Source: Cyanobium sp. FACHB-13342 (lineage in GTDB: Bacteria > Cyanobacteriota > Cyanobacteriia > PCC-6307 > Cyanobiaceae). Taken from it: a stretch of 64,000 nucleotides of DNA. The position numbers and the translations under genes were made by a program. The notes under the pieces are model-generated. The model saw nothing but the letters and a program-made list of their open reading frames with translations. It had not been told where the DNA came from and ran no database searches. The DNA lies in contig NZ_JACJRT010000014.1 in assembly GCF_014697415.1 (NCBI RefSeq), positions 62,001 to 126,000 on the forward strand. Direction: 5' to 3'. How positions within the stretch are numbered: position 1 is the stretch's first letter; each line of letters starts with the position of its first letter. This document shows, piece by piece, positions 45,604 through 56,822 of this stretch.

Positions 45604-45729
45604 CGTCTCGGGCTACTGGGGCAAAACTCCCAACGGGAGTGGGGGCGGTCCTGCGGATGACCTCCAGAACTGGAGGTGTGCGGGAGGCGGCCGTCCTCCG
45701 CAGGGAGACGGCCGCTGAGGGGCCGGGGC

Positions 45730-46434
45730 CTAACTCTGCTTGCTGATCTGGGAGAACTCGAGTTCCACCGGGGTTTCCCGGCCAAAGATCGAGAGCAGGG
45801 CCTTGAGCTTGTTGCGCTCTCCGGACACCTCGATCACCTCGCCTTGGAAGTCCTTGAACGGACCTGCCGTGACCAGGATCTGGTCGCCTTCGGTGAGATC
45901 CACCTTGACAACAGCCTTTTTCTCGGCCGCCCGCTTGAAGATCCGGTCAACCTCCGAGCGGCTGAGGGGGCGGGGCTTGATGTGACCCCGGGCCTTGGCC
46001 GTGGCACGGCGCTCCTCGGCCCCCACGAAGTTGATGACGTTGGGGGTGCTGCGCACGGCCATCATCGTGTCCTCATCCAGCACCATCCGCACCAGCACGT
46101 AGCCGGGGAACACCTTCTCCTCGGTGCTCTGACGGGAGCCATCCTTCTTGAGCTTCACCCCGGGGGTCTGGGGAATCTCAATCTCCAGAATGCGATTGTC
46201 CACGCCGAGGGTCACCGCCCGTTGCTCCAGGGTGGCCTTCACCTTCTTCTCACAGCTCGAGGCCACCTGCACGGCGTACCAGCGGGCCACCTGCAGCTTT
46301 TCACCGCCAGCCGGCTGCTCCAGCACCTGGGCGTTGGGCTCCAGGCCGGTCTCCAGCCCATCGTCTGCGGACCCCAGGACGTCGAGAGAACGGTCGGTAG
46401 GGCTGTCGGTCAGGGGCTCAGACACGGGACTCAC
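45730..46434 (-). CDS. nusG: transcription termination/antitermination protein NusG
   Basis: RNA-polymerase-associated factor of 234 aa. The NGN domain has ARWYAVQVASSCEKKVKATLE and VFPGYVLVRMVLDEDTM; the KOW domain has GDQILVTAGPFKDFQGEV. An acidic N-terminal extension of about 50 residues is usual in cyanobacteria. Start codon GTG at 46434; a GTG three codons later is also possible. Confidence 0.96.
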   Translation of the reverse strand: MSPVSEPLTDSPTDRSLDVLGSADDGLETGLEPNAQVLEQPAGGEKLQVARWYAVQVASSCEKKVKATLEQRAVTLGVDNRILEIEIPQTPGVKLKKDGSRQSTEEKVFPGYVLVRMVLDEDTMMAVRSTPNVINFVGAEERRATAKARGHIKPRPLSRSEVDRIFKRAAEKKAVVKVDLTEGDQILVTAGPFKDFQGEVIEVSGERNKLKALLSIFGRETPVELEFSQISKQS

Positions 46435-46454
46435 AACGGAAACGGAACGCGGAC

Positions 46455-46706
46455 TCAGCGGAAGACCTGGATGGCCGCCCAGCCATAGAAACGATCGATG
46501 GCGGCGATCGCCGCTGCCGAGAGACTCACCATCAAGATGACGGCCACCGACTCGCTGAACAGCTGCTGACGACTGGGCCAGACGACCTTGCGCAATTCCG
46601 CCAAGGTGGCGGCGGCAAAGCCCTCGGGCGGCAGCGGTGATTCCGGAGCCGTGGCGGGCTCAGGGGTCGCAGCGGATTGATCAGGATTGGGCGGATCGTT
46701 AGTCAG
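46455..46706 (-). CDS. secE: preprotein translocase subunit SecE
   Basis: Single-span SecE. The core AATLAELRKVVWPSRQQLFSES is followed by a membrane span and ends RFYGWAAIQVFR. Family length is 70-90 aa, yet the frame has no ATG, GTG or TTG upstream of the conserved core; the only standard start is the TTG at 46604, which gives 49 aa and trims the WPSRQ region's preceding helix. The Pro/Ala-rich segment upstream (PPNPDQSAATPEPATAPES) looks like normal cyanobacterial SecE, so I extended to a CTG at 46706. The true start is uncertain. Confidence 0.8.
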   Translation of the reverse strand: MTNDPPNPDQSAATPEPATAPESPLPPEGFAAATLAELRKVVWPSRQQLFSESVAVILMVSLSAAAIAAIDRFYGWAAIQVFR

Positions 46707-46753
46707 GACGGATGGGGCGCGGATTCGTCCGCACTGGCCGGCAAACGACCACC

Positions 46754-49522
46754 CTACCCGAGGGGCACAAAGGTCAAGGGATCGCCGGGCTCCACGCGCA
46801 CCCCCCGGGCACCGCTGAAGCGCTCGGCCAGCAGCTCCGTGGCCAGGGGATTCTCCAACTGACGGCGCAGCACCCGCCGCAGGGGCCGGGCACCGTATTC
46901 GGGCTCGTAACCCTGCTCGGCCAGGGCCTGAACCACCGGCTCCGGCACCTCCAGGACCAGATGCTGCTCCGCCAGCAACCGGGCCAACTCGGCCAGCTGC
47001 AGCCGCACGATCCTCTGCAGATCGGCTGGACCGAGGGGACGGAAGCGGATCACCTCGTCGATCCGGTTGAGAAATTCAGGCCGGAACTGGGCCGACAGCG
47101 CCTGGTCGACTTGCTGGGCCAGGCGGGCCTCCAGCTCCCCAGCGAGGGCCGGATCACCGCCGGCGCGGGCGGTCTCCAGGATCGCCCGACTGGCCAGATT
47201 GCTGGTCATGATCACCACCGTGTGGCGAAAATCCACGGTGCGGCCCTGGGAGTCCGTCAGGCGGCCGTCGTCGAGCACCTGCAGCAGCAGGTTGAACACC
47301 TCCGGATGGGCCTTCTCCACCTCATCCAGCAGCAGCACGGCGTAGGGCCGGCGCCGCACCGCCTCGGTGAGCTGGCCGCCCTCCTCATAGCCCACGTAGC
47401 CGGGGGGGGCCCCCACCAGCCGGGCCACGGCGTTGCGCTCCATGAATTCGCTCATGTCGAGCCGCACCAGGGCGTCGTCCTCATCGAAGAGGGCCGCTGC
47501 CAGGGCCTTGGCCAGCTCGGTCTTGCCCACACCGGTAGGGCCCAGAAACAGAAAGGAGCCCACCGGCCGCGTGGGCGACTGCATGCCCGCCCGGGCCCGG
47601 CGGATCGCCGCGGCCACCGCCGCCACCGCCTCCGGCTGGCCGATCACCCGCTCGCCCAAGCGGGCTTCCAACTCGAGCAGCTTCTGCCGCTCGCCCGCCA
47701 GCAACCTCTGCACGGGGATACCGGTCCAGCGGGCCACCACATCGGCAATGTCCCCCTCCTCCACCTGCTCCCGCAGGATGGTTTCCCCCTGCAATTCCGC
47801 CTCGAGGGTCTCGCGGCGCTGCTGCAGACCATTGAGCTGGTCATGCTGCAGCCGGGCCGCCTCCTCGTAGTCGCCCTGGCGCTCCGCCTCCCCGATGGCG
47901 TGGCGCAGATCGTCGTCCTGCTGGAGCAGATCCCGCAGTTCCGCCAGCCGCTCCCGCTCCGCCTGCCAGCGCTGCTGCACCTCCTGCAGCGCCTCGGTGG
48001 CCCGGCGGCGCTGGTCTTGCCACTGCACCCGCTCCTCCAGCGGAGCGGCCTCCGCCGAGAGCAGGGCCAGCTCCACCCGCCGCAGCTCGGCTTCGGCGGC
48101 CTCCACCAACTGGGGCTTGGAGGTGACCTCCATGCGCAGCTGGGCGGCGGCCTCATCCACCAGATCAATGGCCGAATCGGGCAGGCAGCGATCGGTGATG
48201 TAGCGATCCGCCAACCGGGCCGCCGCCACTAGGGCCTGGTCGGTGATCGCCACGCCGTGGTGCAACTCGTAGCGCTCCTTGAGACCCCGCAGGATCTCCA
48301 CGCTCGTGTCGAGACCGGGCTCCTTGATCAGCACCTGCTGGAAGCGCCGATCGAGGGCCGGATCCTTCTCAATGCTGCGGCGGTACTCCTCCGGCGTGGT
48401 GGCGCCGATGCAGCGCAGGTAGCCCTGGGCCAGGGCCGGTTTCAGCACGCTGCCGGCGTCGGCATTGGAGCGGTCGTTGCTCACCACGGTGTGCAACTCA
48501 TCGATGAACAGCACCACCCCGGCCGCGCCAGGCACCCCATCGGCATCACGCACCTCCTTGAGCACGGACCGCAGCCGCTCCTCGAATTGGCCGCGGAACT
48601 TGGCCCCGGCGATCAGGGCGCCGAGATCCAGGGCCACCAGCCGCAGGCCCTGCAGCGAGTCGGGCACCTCACCGGTGACGATCCGCTGGGCCAGCAACTC
48701 AGCCACAGCGGTTTTGCCCACACCGGGCTCGCCGATCAGCACCGGGTTGTTCTTGCTGCGGCGCGAGAGCACCTGGATCAGGCGGCGCATCTCCAGGTCG
48801 CGACCGATCACCGGGTCGAGCTCGCCGGCCCGGGCCGCCGCGGTGAGGTCACGGCCATAGCGCTCCAGGGCGCTGGGCTCGGGCGGCTCCTGCTCCAGGC
48901 GAAGTTCGGAGCTGGGTGCGAGTGGCGGAGGCGAGGACAGGGACGTCGCTGGGCTGGCCGTGTCAATCCAGGCATCGGACAGCCCTGCTGAAACCGGGCC
49001 GACGGCGGGGGCAGGGGCAGAAGCTGGGGGAGGCTGGAGCGGCAGGGTGGAGGTGGCGGGGGCAACCGCGGCACCCGGCCGGAACTGGCGCAACAGCAGA
49101 TCTTCACTGAGCCCCTCCCCCCCCAGCAGCGCGGCGCCGATACGGGGCTCCCGCACCAGGGCCATCAGCAGATGGGGCAGGTCCAGCAGGGGAGATCCCC
49201 AGGCGGCCCGGCAGCGCTCGGCGTCCTCCAGCAGGTCTTCAAGGGCATCGCCGATGTAGAGCGCCTCACCGGTGCTGCCGGGCTGGTCGGCACAGAAGCT
49301 CTCGAGCCGGTCCAACAGGCGATCGGGATCGAGGGGCAGGGGGTCCAGCCAGGGGGCGAAGCGCCGCTCCAGCAGCAGGGTCTGCAGCAGGTGCTCCACA
49401 TCCATGGCGCCATGGCGCCAGCGGCGGGCCGTGTCCTGGCTGGCCAGGAGCAGGTCCCAGGCGTCATCGCTGAAGCGATCGGGTTCGCTGGTGAGGCTGG
49501 GGGGCACGGGATCGGCGCGCAT
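46754..49522 (-). CDS. ClpB-type ATP-dependent chaperone (probably ClpB2)
   Basis: Hexameric HSP100 disaggregase of 922 aa. It has an N-terminal Clp-N domain (residues 15-150), a Pro/Ala-rich linker (150-210), NBD1 with Walker A GEPGVGKT (264-271), a coiled-coil M domain (about 460-590) and NBD2 with GPTGVGKT (661-668). NBD1 has [13 protein letters not shown], where most ClpB have AGAKYRGEFEERL. The weakly conserved N domain and long linker point to the noncanonical ClpB2 of cyanobacteria. It sits just upstream of secE-nusG on the same strand. Confidence 0.9.
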   Translation of the reverse strand: MRADPVPPSLTSEPDRFSDDAWDLLLASQDTARRWRHGAMDVEHLLQTLLLERRFAPWLDPLPLDPDRLLDRLESFCADQPGSTGEALYIGDALEDLLEDAERCRAAWGSPLLDLPHLLMALVREPRIGAALLGGEGLSEDLLLRQFRPGAAVAPATSTLPLQPPPASAPAPAVGPVSAGLSDAWIDTASPATSLSSPPPLAPSSELRLEQEPPEPSALERYGRDLTAAARAGELDPVIGRDLEMRRLIQVLSRRSKNNPVLIGEPGVGKTAVAELLAQRIVTGEVPDSLQGLRLVALDLGALIAGAKFRGQFEERLRSVLKEVRDADGVPGAAGVVLFIDELHTVVSNDRSNADAGSVLKPALAQGYLRCIGATTPEEYRRSIEKDPALDRRFQQVLIKEPGLDTSVEILRGLKERYELHHGVAITDQALVAAARLADRYITDRCLPDSAIDLVDEAAAQLRMEVTSKPQLVEAAEAELRRVELALLSAEAAPLEERVQWQDQRRRATEALQEVQQRWQAERERLAELRDLLQQDDDLRHAIGEAERQGDYEEAARLQHDQLNGLQQRRETLEAELQGETILREQVEEGDIADVVARWTGIPVQRLLAGERQKLLELEARLGERVIGQPEAVAAVAAAIRRARAGMQSPTRPVGSFLFLGPTGVGKTELAKALAAALFDEDDALVRLDMSEFMERNAVARLVGAPPGYVGYEEGGQLTEAVRRRPYAVLLLDEVEKAHPEVFNLLLQVLDDGRLTDSQGRTVDFRHTVVIMTSNLASRAILETARAGGDPALAGELEARLAQQVDQALSAQFRPEFLNRIDEVIRFRPLGPADLQRIVRLQLAELARLLAEQHLVLEVPEPVVQALAEQGYEPEYGARPLRRVLRRQLENPLATELLAERFSGARGVRVEPGDPLTFVPLG

Positions 49523-49535
49523 GGGCTTGGTGGGG

Positions 49536-49928
49536 TCAGCCGCGGGAGGAGAGCTGGATCAGTTCCACCTTGTAGCCATCGGGATCTTCCACGAAGGCGA
49601 TCACCGTGTTGCCGTGCTTCATCGGGCCCGGTTCGCGCACCACCTTGCCGCCCTTGGCACGGATCGCCTCGCACACCGCCTGAATGTCATCCACCCCCAG
49701 GGCGATGTGGCCATAGCCGCTACCGAGGTCGTAGGCAGCGGTATCCCAGTTGTGGGTGAGCTCCAGCACGGTGGTGTCGCTCTCCTCGCCGTAGCCCACA
49801 AAGGCGAGGGTGAACCGGCCCGAGGGGTAGTCCTTGCGGCGCAGCAGGCGCATGCCCAGCACCTCCGTATAGAAGGAGAGGGAACGCTCCAGATCCCCCA
49901 CCCGGAGCATGGTGTGCAGCAGGCGCAT
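49536..49928 (-). CDS. gloA: lactoylglutathione lyase (glyoxalase I)
   Basis: Metalloenzyme of 130 aa that converts the methylglyoxal-glutathione hemithioacetal to lactoylglutathione. With the ATG at 49928 the metal ligands fall at H5, E56, H74 and E122, the same numbers as E. coli GloA. An in-frame start at 49955 would add nine residues without homology. It lies 13 bases before clpB. Confidence 0.96.
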   Translation of the reverse strand: MRLLHTMLRVGDLERSLSFYTEVLGMRLLRRKDYPSGRFTLAFVGYGEESDTTVLELTHNWDTAAYDLGSGYGHIALGVDDIQAVCEAIRAKGGKVVREPGPMKHGNTVIAFVEDPDGYKVELIQLSSRG

Positions 49929-50028
49929 CAACGAAACCGGTGGGCCGGCAACCAAGACTCAACGCCCCCATTGTGGCGAGCAAGCCCGGGGGCGGTACCC
50001 GTTGGCACAAAAGGGGTAGAGGGGGTGA

Positions 50029-51363
<1,335 letters not shown>

Positions 51364-51464
51364 ATTTTGCATCGAGGACTACCAAATTTAGGTCGACAAA
51401 AGTATAAATAAAGACTACACTCACTGCATTGTAAAAATAAAGCGAATCGGGGAGATGGACTGGA
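51364..51464 (+). promoter_or_regulatory. AT-rich intergenic region, possible promoter of the GGDEF gene
   Basis: This 101-bp gap is far more AT-rich than its surroundings. It contains TATAAA (51403-51408) as a possible -10. An inverted repeat TAAATTT (51361-51367, including the eno stop) and AAATTTA (51384-51390) could form a weak hairpin. GGGGAG at 51449-51454 serves as ribosome-binding site for the TTG at 51465. Confidence 0.4.
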
Positions 51465-52994
51465 TTGAGATACCCCTCAGACGCGTCGTCAACGCCTAAT
51501 CCTTTAGCTGATCTCAATCCCGAGCACCGCCAAGGAGCCCGTCCCAAGGCCAGCCAGGCATGGCAGCTTTCTGCCGTTTTGGCGGGCATCGGCATGCTTG
51601 GCTCCGTCGGGGCGAGCGTTTTCACCTACAAGCTCGTGCACGAGCCCCTCGAGACGGTCGGAGCCTTCGAGGTGAGCCATCTGGCCTCGTCGCACTGCAA
51701 CGCCATCGCCAGCACCCTCAGGGGCCTGTCGCTCGCCCGCAGCAATGTGATGAGCGGAGAACCCGACGGAGCGCGCACGGACCCCGACCCCAACGCCACC
51801 ATCGGCGTGGTCAACCTGGGCAGCGGGCGCCTGGAGAGCCCCTCTAGCAGCAGGCTGTCCAGGCAGGAGGCCGAGCAGATCCTGCGCCGCTTGCCCCTGG
51901 ATCCCAGCCGCGATCCGCAGGCCCAGTCGGTGCCCACCGCCCTGGGTGACGCCTCCAGCGGCCTGAAGGCCGACCTGGCCCAGCACCAATGCAGGGAACT
52001 GGACGATGGGCTCGACCCTCTGGAGGTCCGGGTCTACCCGATCCAGGGGAAGCCCAGGGGCTGGCTGGCCTTCGTTGATGGCCCCTGGACCGTGCGGGGC
52101 GAGCGCAAGGCATCCTTCGCCCTGGTGAATCTGTCCACCAACAGGTTGGCGACCCTGGGCCACGATCAGGACCGAACCCTGCCGCAGTTCTTCACCAGTG
52201 AAAAGGATGGCGACGAGTTGCGTATGGACCTACAGGTCGATTCGGCCGGCGTGCTGAAGGACGAGGCAAGCCTGCACCAGGCCCTGCCCAAGCTGGACCT
52301 GGAACAGGACGATCAGAAATTGGAAGAGCTGAAGATCGTTCCCTTTGCCAACCAGCTGGTCAGCACCCAGCTGAGCATCGATCACCGCATCCTCAATGGG
52401 ATGTCCTGGCGGGCGACCGGTCTGGTCTTTGTGATGGGCTTGCTGGGGACCAGCATCGTGGTGCTGGTGAGTCGCCGCTCAGAGATCCGCCTGCGCCGGC
52501 TCAATGAGGCGCTCGTGCGAGAAAGCCGCACCGATGGCCTCACCCGCATCGCCAACCGCCGGGCCTGGGATGAAGCCCTCAACCTCGAGGAAAGCCGGCG
52601 CCAGCGCCATGGTTACCAGTACGGGCTGGTGGTGATTGATCTGAACGGCTTCAAACAGATCAACGACGAGCAGGGCCACCAGATGGGCGATGAGGTGCTG
52701 CAGATCGCCGCCAGCCAAATGGCTGCCCAACTGCGCAGCAGCGACCTGTTGGCCCGGGTGGGCGGCGATGAATTCGCCCTCTTGATCGTCAACCCCAGTC
52801 CAAAGGGCCTGGAAGAGTTCGTGGAACGCCTGCGTCAGGCGCTTCGCCACAGCGGCGTCGATGCGTCGATCGGGGCTGCCCTCAGCGAACAGCACGCCAC
52901 CCTGGAGCAGACCTGGGCGAAGGCGGATGAGGCGATGTATGCGGTCAAATCGAGCCGCCGTCCAGCGGAGTCGAGCCCAACCCGCCTGGACTGA
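51465..52994 (+). CDS. membrane-bound diguanylate cyclase (GGDEF domain)
   Basis: Protein of 509 aa making cyclic di-GMP. An N-terminal membrane span (AVLAGIGMLGSVGASVFTY) is followed by a large periplasmic sensor region of about 260 residues with no recognised domain, a second span (GLVFVMGLLGTSIVVLV) and a GGDEF domain. The active site GGDEF is intact (433-437) and the inhibitory I-site RSSD is at 424-427, so product inhibition is expected. The start is a TTG at 51465. Synechococcus cluster-5 genomes carry few such genes. Confidence 0.88.
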   Translation: MRYPSDASSTPNPLADLNPEHRQGARPKASQAWQLSAVLAGIGMLGSVGASVFTYKLVHEPLETVGAFEVSHLASSHCNAIASTLRGLSLARSNVMSGEPDGARTDPDPNATIGVVNLGSGRLESPSSSRLSRQEAEQILRRLPLDPSRDPQAQSVPTALGDASSGLKADLAQHQCRELDDGLDPLEVRVYPIQGKPRGWLAFVDGPWTVRGERKASFALVNLSTNRLATLGHDQDRTLPQFFTSEKDGDELRMDLQVDSAGVLKDEASLHQALPKLDLEQDDQKLEELKIVPFANQLVSTQLSIDHRILNGMSWRATGLVFVMGLLGTSIVVLVSRRSEIRLRRLNEALVRESRTDGLTRIANRRAWDEALNLEESRRQRHGYQYGLVVIDLNGFKQINDEQGHQMGDEVLQIAASQMAAQLRSSDLLARVGGDEFALLIVNPSPKGLEEFVERLRQALRHSGVDASIGAALSEQHATLEQTWAKADEAMYAVKSSRRPAESSPTRLD

Positions 52995-52997
52995 AGC

Positions 52998-54662
52998 TCA
53001 GGACTTCCCCACCCCAGGCAGCTGATCGATACGGCCGTCGCGCTTGAGCCGGCCCTGCAGCTTGAGCCAGCTCAGGCCCACCGGCAAACCCGCCAACAGC
53101 GGGATGGCCACCAGGGCGGGGCGAGCGCTTGCGGCCAGCAGGGCCGCAGCCACTGCCAATCCGGCCAGCAGCATGGACTGCCCCGCAGCCTGCTGGGCCA
53201 GGGCCAGACGGCGCAGCAGGCGATCGGTTTCGCCGGCACGGATCTGCACCTGCAGGTCGCCCTGTTCAATGCGGGCCAGGCTGTCGTCGAGACGCTTGGG
53301 GATGCCCAGGGCGCGGCTCCCCACCTCGGCCGCCTGCCGGGAAATCTCGTTGAAGAGCTCGTTGCCAAACCGGTCGCCGCTGCCTGAACCGCTTGAAGTC
53401 ATCAGAGGGAGCAGGTAGGGACGGGCGATCGCCACCAAGCTAAAGCCGCTATCCAGGCTGCGGCCAACCCCTTCGAAGGTGGAGAGGGCCCGCATCACGA
53501 AAATGAGTTCTGGGGGCAGGCGGAAGGGCTGGCCGTAGACCAGGTCGTAGAGATCCCCCGACAGTCGCTCGAGCACGTTGGCGGAAAAGGGGGGCGTGAG
53601 GGCCTCCTCCAGCATCAGGCGCACCAGGCGGCGCACCGGCCCGGGATCGACACCGGGGGCAATCACCCCGGCCTGCTGCAGTTCCCCCACCAGGCCGGCC
53701 GCATCGCGGCTGGCGGCGGCACGCACCATGCTGCCCAGGCGGCCCCGCAGGCGGCTCGAGAGCTGCCCCATCATGCCGAAGTCGTAGTAGATCAGGGCCC
53801 CATCGGCGGCCACGGCCAGGTTGCCGGGGTGGGGGTCGGCATGGAAAAAGCCGAAACGCACCAGCTGCTGCAGATAGCTGGCCGCCCCTTTCTCCGCCAC
53901 CGCAGCGGGCACAATCCCGGCCTCCAGCAGGGCTTGGCGGTCGGTGATCTTGATGCCGGGAACGTAATCCAGGCAGAGCACCCGACGGGTGCTCAGCTCC
54001 CACACCACCGCCGGGATGCGGATCCCCGGATCGTCGAGAAACTGCTGGCGAAAGCGGGCCGCATGCTCCGCCTCGAGCCGGAAGTCGAGCTCCCGCAGCA
54101 ACACCCGCCGGCACTCCTGGGCGATGCCGATCCAGTCGCGGCCGCGGCCCCAACGGGGATGGCGCTGCACGGCGCCAGCCACCTGCTGCAGCACCTCCAG
54201 GTCGAGCCGAAAGGTGCGCTCCAGCCCTGGGCGTTGCACCTTGAGCACCACTTGGCGGCCGCTGCGCAGGCTGGCGCGATGCACCTGGGCCAGGCTGGCG
54301 GAGCCCAGGGGTTCGGGTTCCAGGTCGATGATTTCCGAGCAGCGCTCCCCGAGCTCCTGCTCCAGCAGGTCCTGCACCACCGTGAACGGAAAGGCGGGCA
54401 CCCGGTCCTGGAGGGTGGCCAGCTCCTCCACCAGCTCGGCCGGCAGCACATCGGGCCGGGCCGAGAGCAACTGGCCGAGCTTGATGAAGGCCGAGCCCAG
54501 GGCCAGGAATTCCTGGGTGAGCCAGCGGGCGCGCCGGCGCTGACGCCGCCGTTGGCGCTCGGCGCTGACGCCACCGGGATAGGTCCAGCCCTGGCCGTCC
54601 CACCACAGCCCCAGCACCAGCGCCAGGGCCAACCACCAGATGCGCAGCGGCCGCAGGATCAC
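52998..54662 (-). CDS. UbiB/ABC1-family (AarF) atypical kinase
   Basis: Protein of 554 aa of the ABC1/ADCK/UbiB family. It has the KxGQ motif in SAFIKLGQLLSARPDVLP, EPLGSASLAQVHRA (the Ala-rich nucleotide loop), VVLKVQRPG, the catalytic HADPHPGNLAV and the DFG-like YYDFGMMG. Two C-terminal membrane spans follow. In cyanobacteria such proteins are tied to prenyl-lipid (plastoquinone/tocopherol) metabolism. Start GTG at 54662 overlapping the upstream gene's stop. Confidence 0.92.
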   Translation of the reverse strand: MILRPLRIWWLALALVLGLWWDGQGWTYPGGVSAERQRRRQRRRARWLTQEFLALGSAFIKLGQLLSARPDVLPAELVEELATLQDRVPAFPFTVVQDLLEQELGERCSEIIDLEPEPLGSASLAQVHRASLRSGRQVVLKVQRPGLERTFRLDLEVLQQVAGAVQRHPRWGRGRDWIGIAQECRRVLLRELDFRLEAEHAARFRQQFLDDPGIRIPAVVWELSTRRVLCLDYVPGIKITDRQALLEAGIVPAAVAEKGAASYLQQLVRFGFFHADPHPGNLAVAADGALIYYDFGMMGQLSSRLRGRLGSMVRAAASRDAAGLVGELQQAGVIAPGVDPGPVRRLVRLMLEEALTPPFSANVLERLSGDLYDLVYGQPFRLPPELIFVMRALSTFEGVGRSLDSGFSLVAIARPYLLPLMTSSGSGSGDRFGNELFNEISRQAAEVGSRALGIPKRLDDSLARIEQGDLQVQIRAGETDRLLRRLALAQQAAGQSMLLAGLAVAAALLAASARPALVAIPLLAGLPVGLSWLKLQGRLKRDGRIDQLPGVGKS

Positions 54663-54979
54663 GAAGGCTGGTCCAGGCGTCGCGCCATCGCCGCCACCTT
54701 GGCGCGCAGGGCATCGATCTGATCCTGGGGGTCCTGGCCAGCCGGATCATCGGACCCATCGGGACCTTGGGGATCCCTGGTGAGCCCCTGGCCCTCCCGT
54801 TCGATCCGCTCGGCCTCCGCCTCGACCTCCTCCCAGAACAGCTGCAGCTCCTGACGCAGGCGTTCGGGAGCGTCCTGGGCCAGCAGGGCCAGGCTGGCCG
54901 CCCCATCCACCAGACCACTGCCCAACCGGGCTCCGAGACGCTGCAGGGCAGCCTGCAGCAGCGATTGCGGCGCACTCAT
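54659..54979 (-). CDS. small acidic protein of unknown function
   Basis: Protein of 106 aa with an amphipathic N-terminal helix, an acidic helical stretch (LRQELQLFWEEVEAEAERIE) and a final helix QDQIDALRAKVAAMARRLD. No family is recognised with certainty. It overlaps genes on both sides by four bases, within a three-gene unit that ends in the UbiB-like kinase, suggesting a linked role. Confidence 0.75.
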   Translation of the reverse strand: MSAPQSLLQAALQRLGARLGSGLVDGAASLALLAQDAPERLRQELQLFWEEVEAEAERIEREGQGLTRDPQGPDGSDDPAGQDPQDQIDALRAKVAAMARRLDQPS

Positions 54980-55470
54980 CGCGGGCCGGCCTCCGGGGAA
55001 CCCAGGGGCTGATCCTCGCCAGGCAACTGGGGGGGAGGCGGGGCCTCCGCCCTGGGGGCGGGGGGCTGGAGCCGCGGCTCCGGGGCTGGAGCCGGATCGC
55101 CCGGCAGCTCCGAAGCGGCCTCCAGCTCATCGCGGGCGCGCCTGGCCTCGTCCTCCGCCGTGGGGAGGGCCTCCGGCTGGGCGGCTGGCTTGTCGGCATT
55201 GGTCTGCCGCTCGAGCTCCAGCAGATCCAGGCTGCCGCGCACCTCCTGGCTGTCGGCCCCAAACCGCAGCCGCAGGCTCTCCAAGGAGGTGCCGGGGAAG
55301 GGACGCACCTCAAAGCCCTGGCCGAGCCGCACCAGCGAGGGCAACTGGAGGGCCAGCAGCCGGTGGGTCAGGCCATAGCCAAGGCCGAAGCAGACGCCGG
55401 CCAGCAGCGGCACCTGCCAGCGGGGCCGGGGGCGAGGGGGCGTGGAGGCCGAAACGGGGGCTTGCACCAT
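54976..55470 (-). CDS. membrane-anchored protein of unknown function
   Basis: Protein of 164 aa. One membrane span (VPLLAGVCFGLGYGLTHRLLA) is followed by a conserved-looking stretch GQGFEVRPFPGTSLESLRLRFG and a long Pro/Ala/Glu-rich low-complexity tail. First gene of the three-gene unit with the acidic protein and the UbiB-like kinase. Function unknown. Confidence 0.75.
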   Translation of the reverse strand: MVQAPVSASTPPRPRPRWQVPLLAGVCFGLGYGLTHRLLALQLPSLVRLGQGFEVRPFPGTSLESLRLRFGADSQEVRGSLDLLELERQTNADKPAAQPEALPTAEDEARRARDELEAASELPGDPAPAPEPRLQPPAPRAEAPPPPQLPGEDQPLGSPEAGPR

Positions 55471-55494
55471 GTGCCCAGTCTGGCCTGTGCCCGC

Positions 55495-56724
55495 CTACGT
55501 CGTGTAATCGGCGTTGATGCGGACGTACTGATCCGAGAGGTCGCACCCCCAGGCCAGGCCGCAGCCCGGTCCATCGCCCAGCCGCAGGCGAATCTGCACG
55601 GTGTCGTCCTGCAGGTAGGCCCCGGCGGCACGCTGGCGCAGGTACCCCGAGGCGGCGGCACGATCAAAGGTGAGGGGCTGGCCCGCCGCCATCAGCTGGT
55701 GCTCGCCCAGCCACAGGGCCACGGCCTCGGGATCGAAGGGCACCCCGGCGCGGCCCGCCGCCGCCACGATCCGGCCCCAGTTGGGGTCGCGGCCGTGCAC
55801 GGCGCACTTCACCAGGGACGAACCACAGACCGTGCGGGCAATGGCGCGGGCACCGGCGTCATCGACGGCGCCCTCCACCCGCACCTCGAGCAAACAGGTG
55901 GCACCCTCACCATCGCGGGCGATCGCCTTGGCCAGGTGCTGCGACACCGCCGTCAGGCCGGCCTCCAGCGCCCCATAGAACTCGGGGCTTAAGGGCTCCC
56001 CGGCTGCAAAGGCCAGGAACGTGTCGTTGGTGCTGGTGTCGCCGTCCACCGTGATCGCATTGAAGGAGCGGTCCACCGCCCGCTTCACCATCGCCTGCCA
56101 GATCTCCGCCGGCACGCCCGCATCACAGCTGAGGGTGCCGAGCATGGTGGCCATGTTGGGGTGGATCATTCCCGACCCCTTGGCCATGCCGCCGAGGCGC
56201 ACCGTGCGGCCGCCCAACTCGGCCTCCAGGGCGATCTGCTTGTCCACCAGATCGGTGGTGAGGATCGCCCGGGCCGCCGCCGCCCCCCCCGCGGAGCTGA
56301 GGGCTTCGGCCAGGGGATCCAGGCCCGCCAGCAGGGTATTCATGGGGATCGGCACACCGATCACGCCCGTGGAGCAGATCAGCACCTCCTCGGATGCCAG
56401 CCCCAAGCGATCGGCCAGGGCCTGGGTGGCCCGCAGGCTGTCGATCAGGCCCCGATCGCCCGTGCAGGCATTGGCCTGGCCCGAATTGGTGAGCACCGCC
56501 CGGGCGTGGCCGCCACTGGCCACGAGCCGCTCGGCGCAGAGATCCACACAGGCGGCCCGCACCAGCGACGTGGTGAAGGTGCCGGCGCACACCGCCCCTT
56601 CCGGAGCCAGCAGCAGGGAGAGATCCGGATTGCCGGAGGCCTTCAGGCCCGCCGTGATTCCCGCCGCCAGGAAGCCGCTGGGGGCGGTGATGCCGCCGGG
56701 AATCGGGTGCCAGGAATGGGTCAC
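55495..56724 (-). CDS. argJ: bifunctional glutamate N-acetyltransferase/amino-acid acetyltransferase ArgJ
   Basis: Arginine-pathway enzyme of 409 aa that recycles acetyl from N-acetylornithine to glutamate. It self-cleaves before the nucleophilic Thr in HPNMATMLG (A192/T193), giving alpha and beta chains. Also visible are TNSGQANACTG, CSTGVIG and VDGDTSTNDT. The start is a GTG at 56724. Whether it also uses acetyl-CoA cannot be read from sequence. Confidence 0.96.
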   Translation of the reverse strand: MTHSWHPIPGGITAPSGFLAAGITAGLKASGNPDLSLLLAPEGAVCAGTFTTSLVRAACVDLCAERLVASGGHARAVLTNSGQANACTGDRGLIDSLRATQALADRLGLASEEVLICSTGVIGVPIPMNTLLAGLDPLAEALSSAGGAAAARAILTTDLVDKQIALEAELGGRTVRLGGMAKGSGMIHPNMATMLGTLSCDAGVPAEIWQAMVKRAVDRSFNAITVDGDTSTNDTFLAFAAGEPLSPEFYGALEAGLTAVSQHLAKAIARDGEGATCLLEVRVEGAVDDAGARAIARTVCGSSLVKCAVHGRDPNWGRIVAAAGRAGVPFDPEAVALWLGEHQLMAAGQPLTFDRAAASGYLRQRAAGAYLQDDTVQIRLRLGDGPGCGLAWGCDLSDQYVRINADYTT

Positions 56725-56822
56725 GGTGGGCGGGGAGCTGGAGCCATCCTCACCCTGCAGCCGAATCGACGCGGCAGGGGCATCCTGGGAACCGAATGGC
56801 AGCCCTGGGGCAGGAGTGCGCG

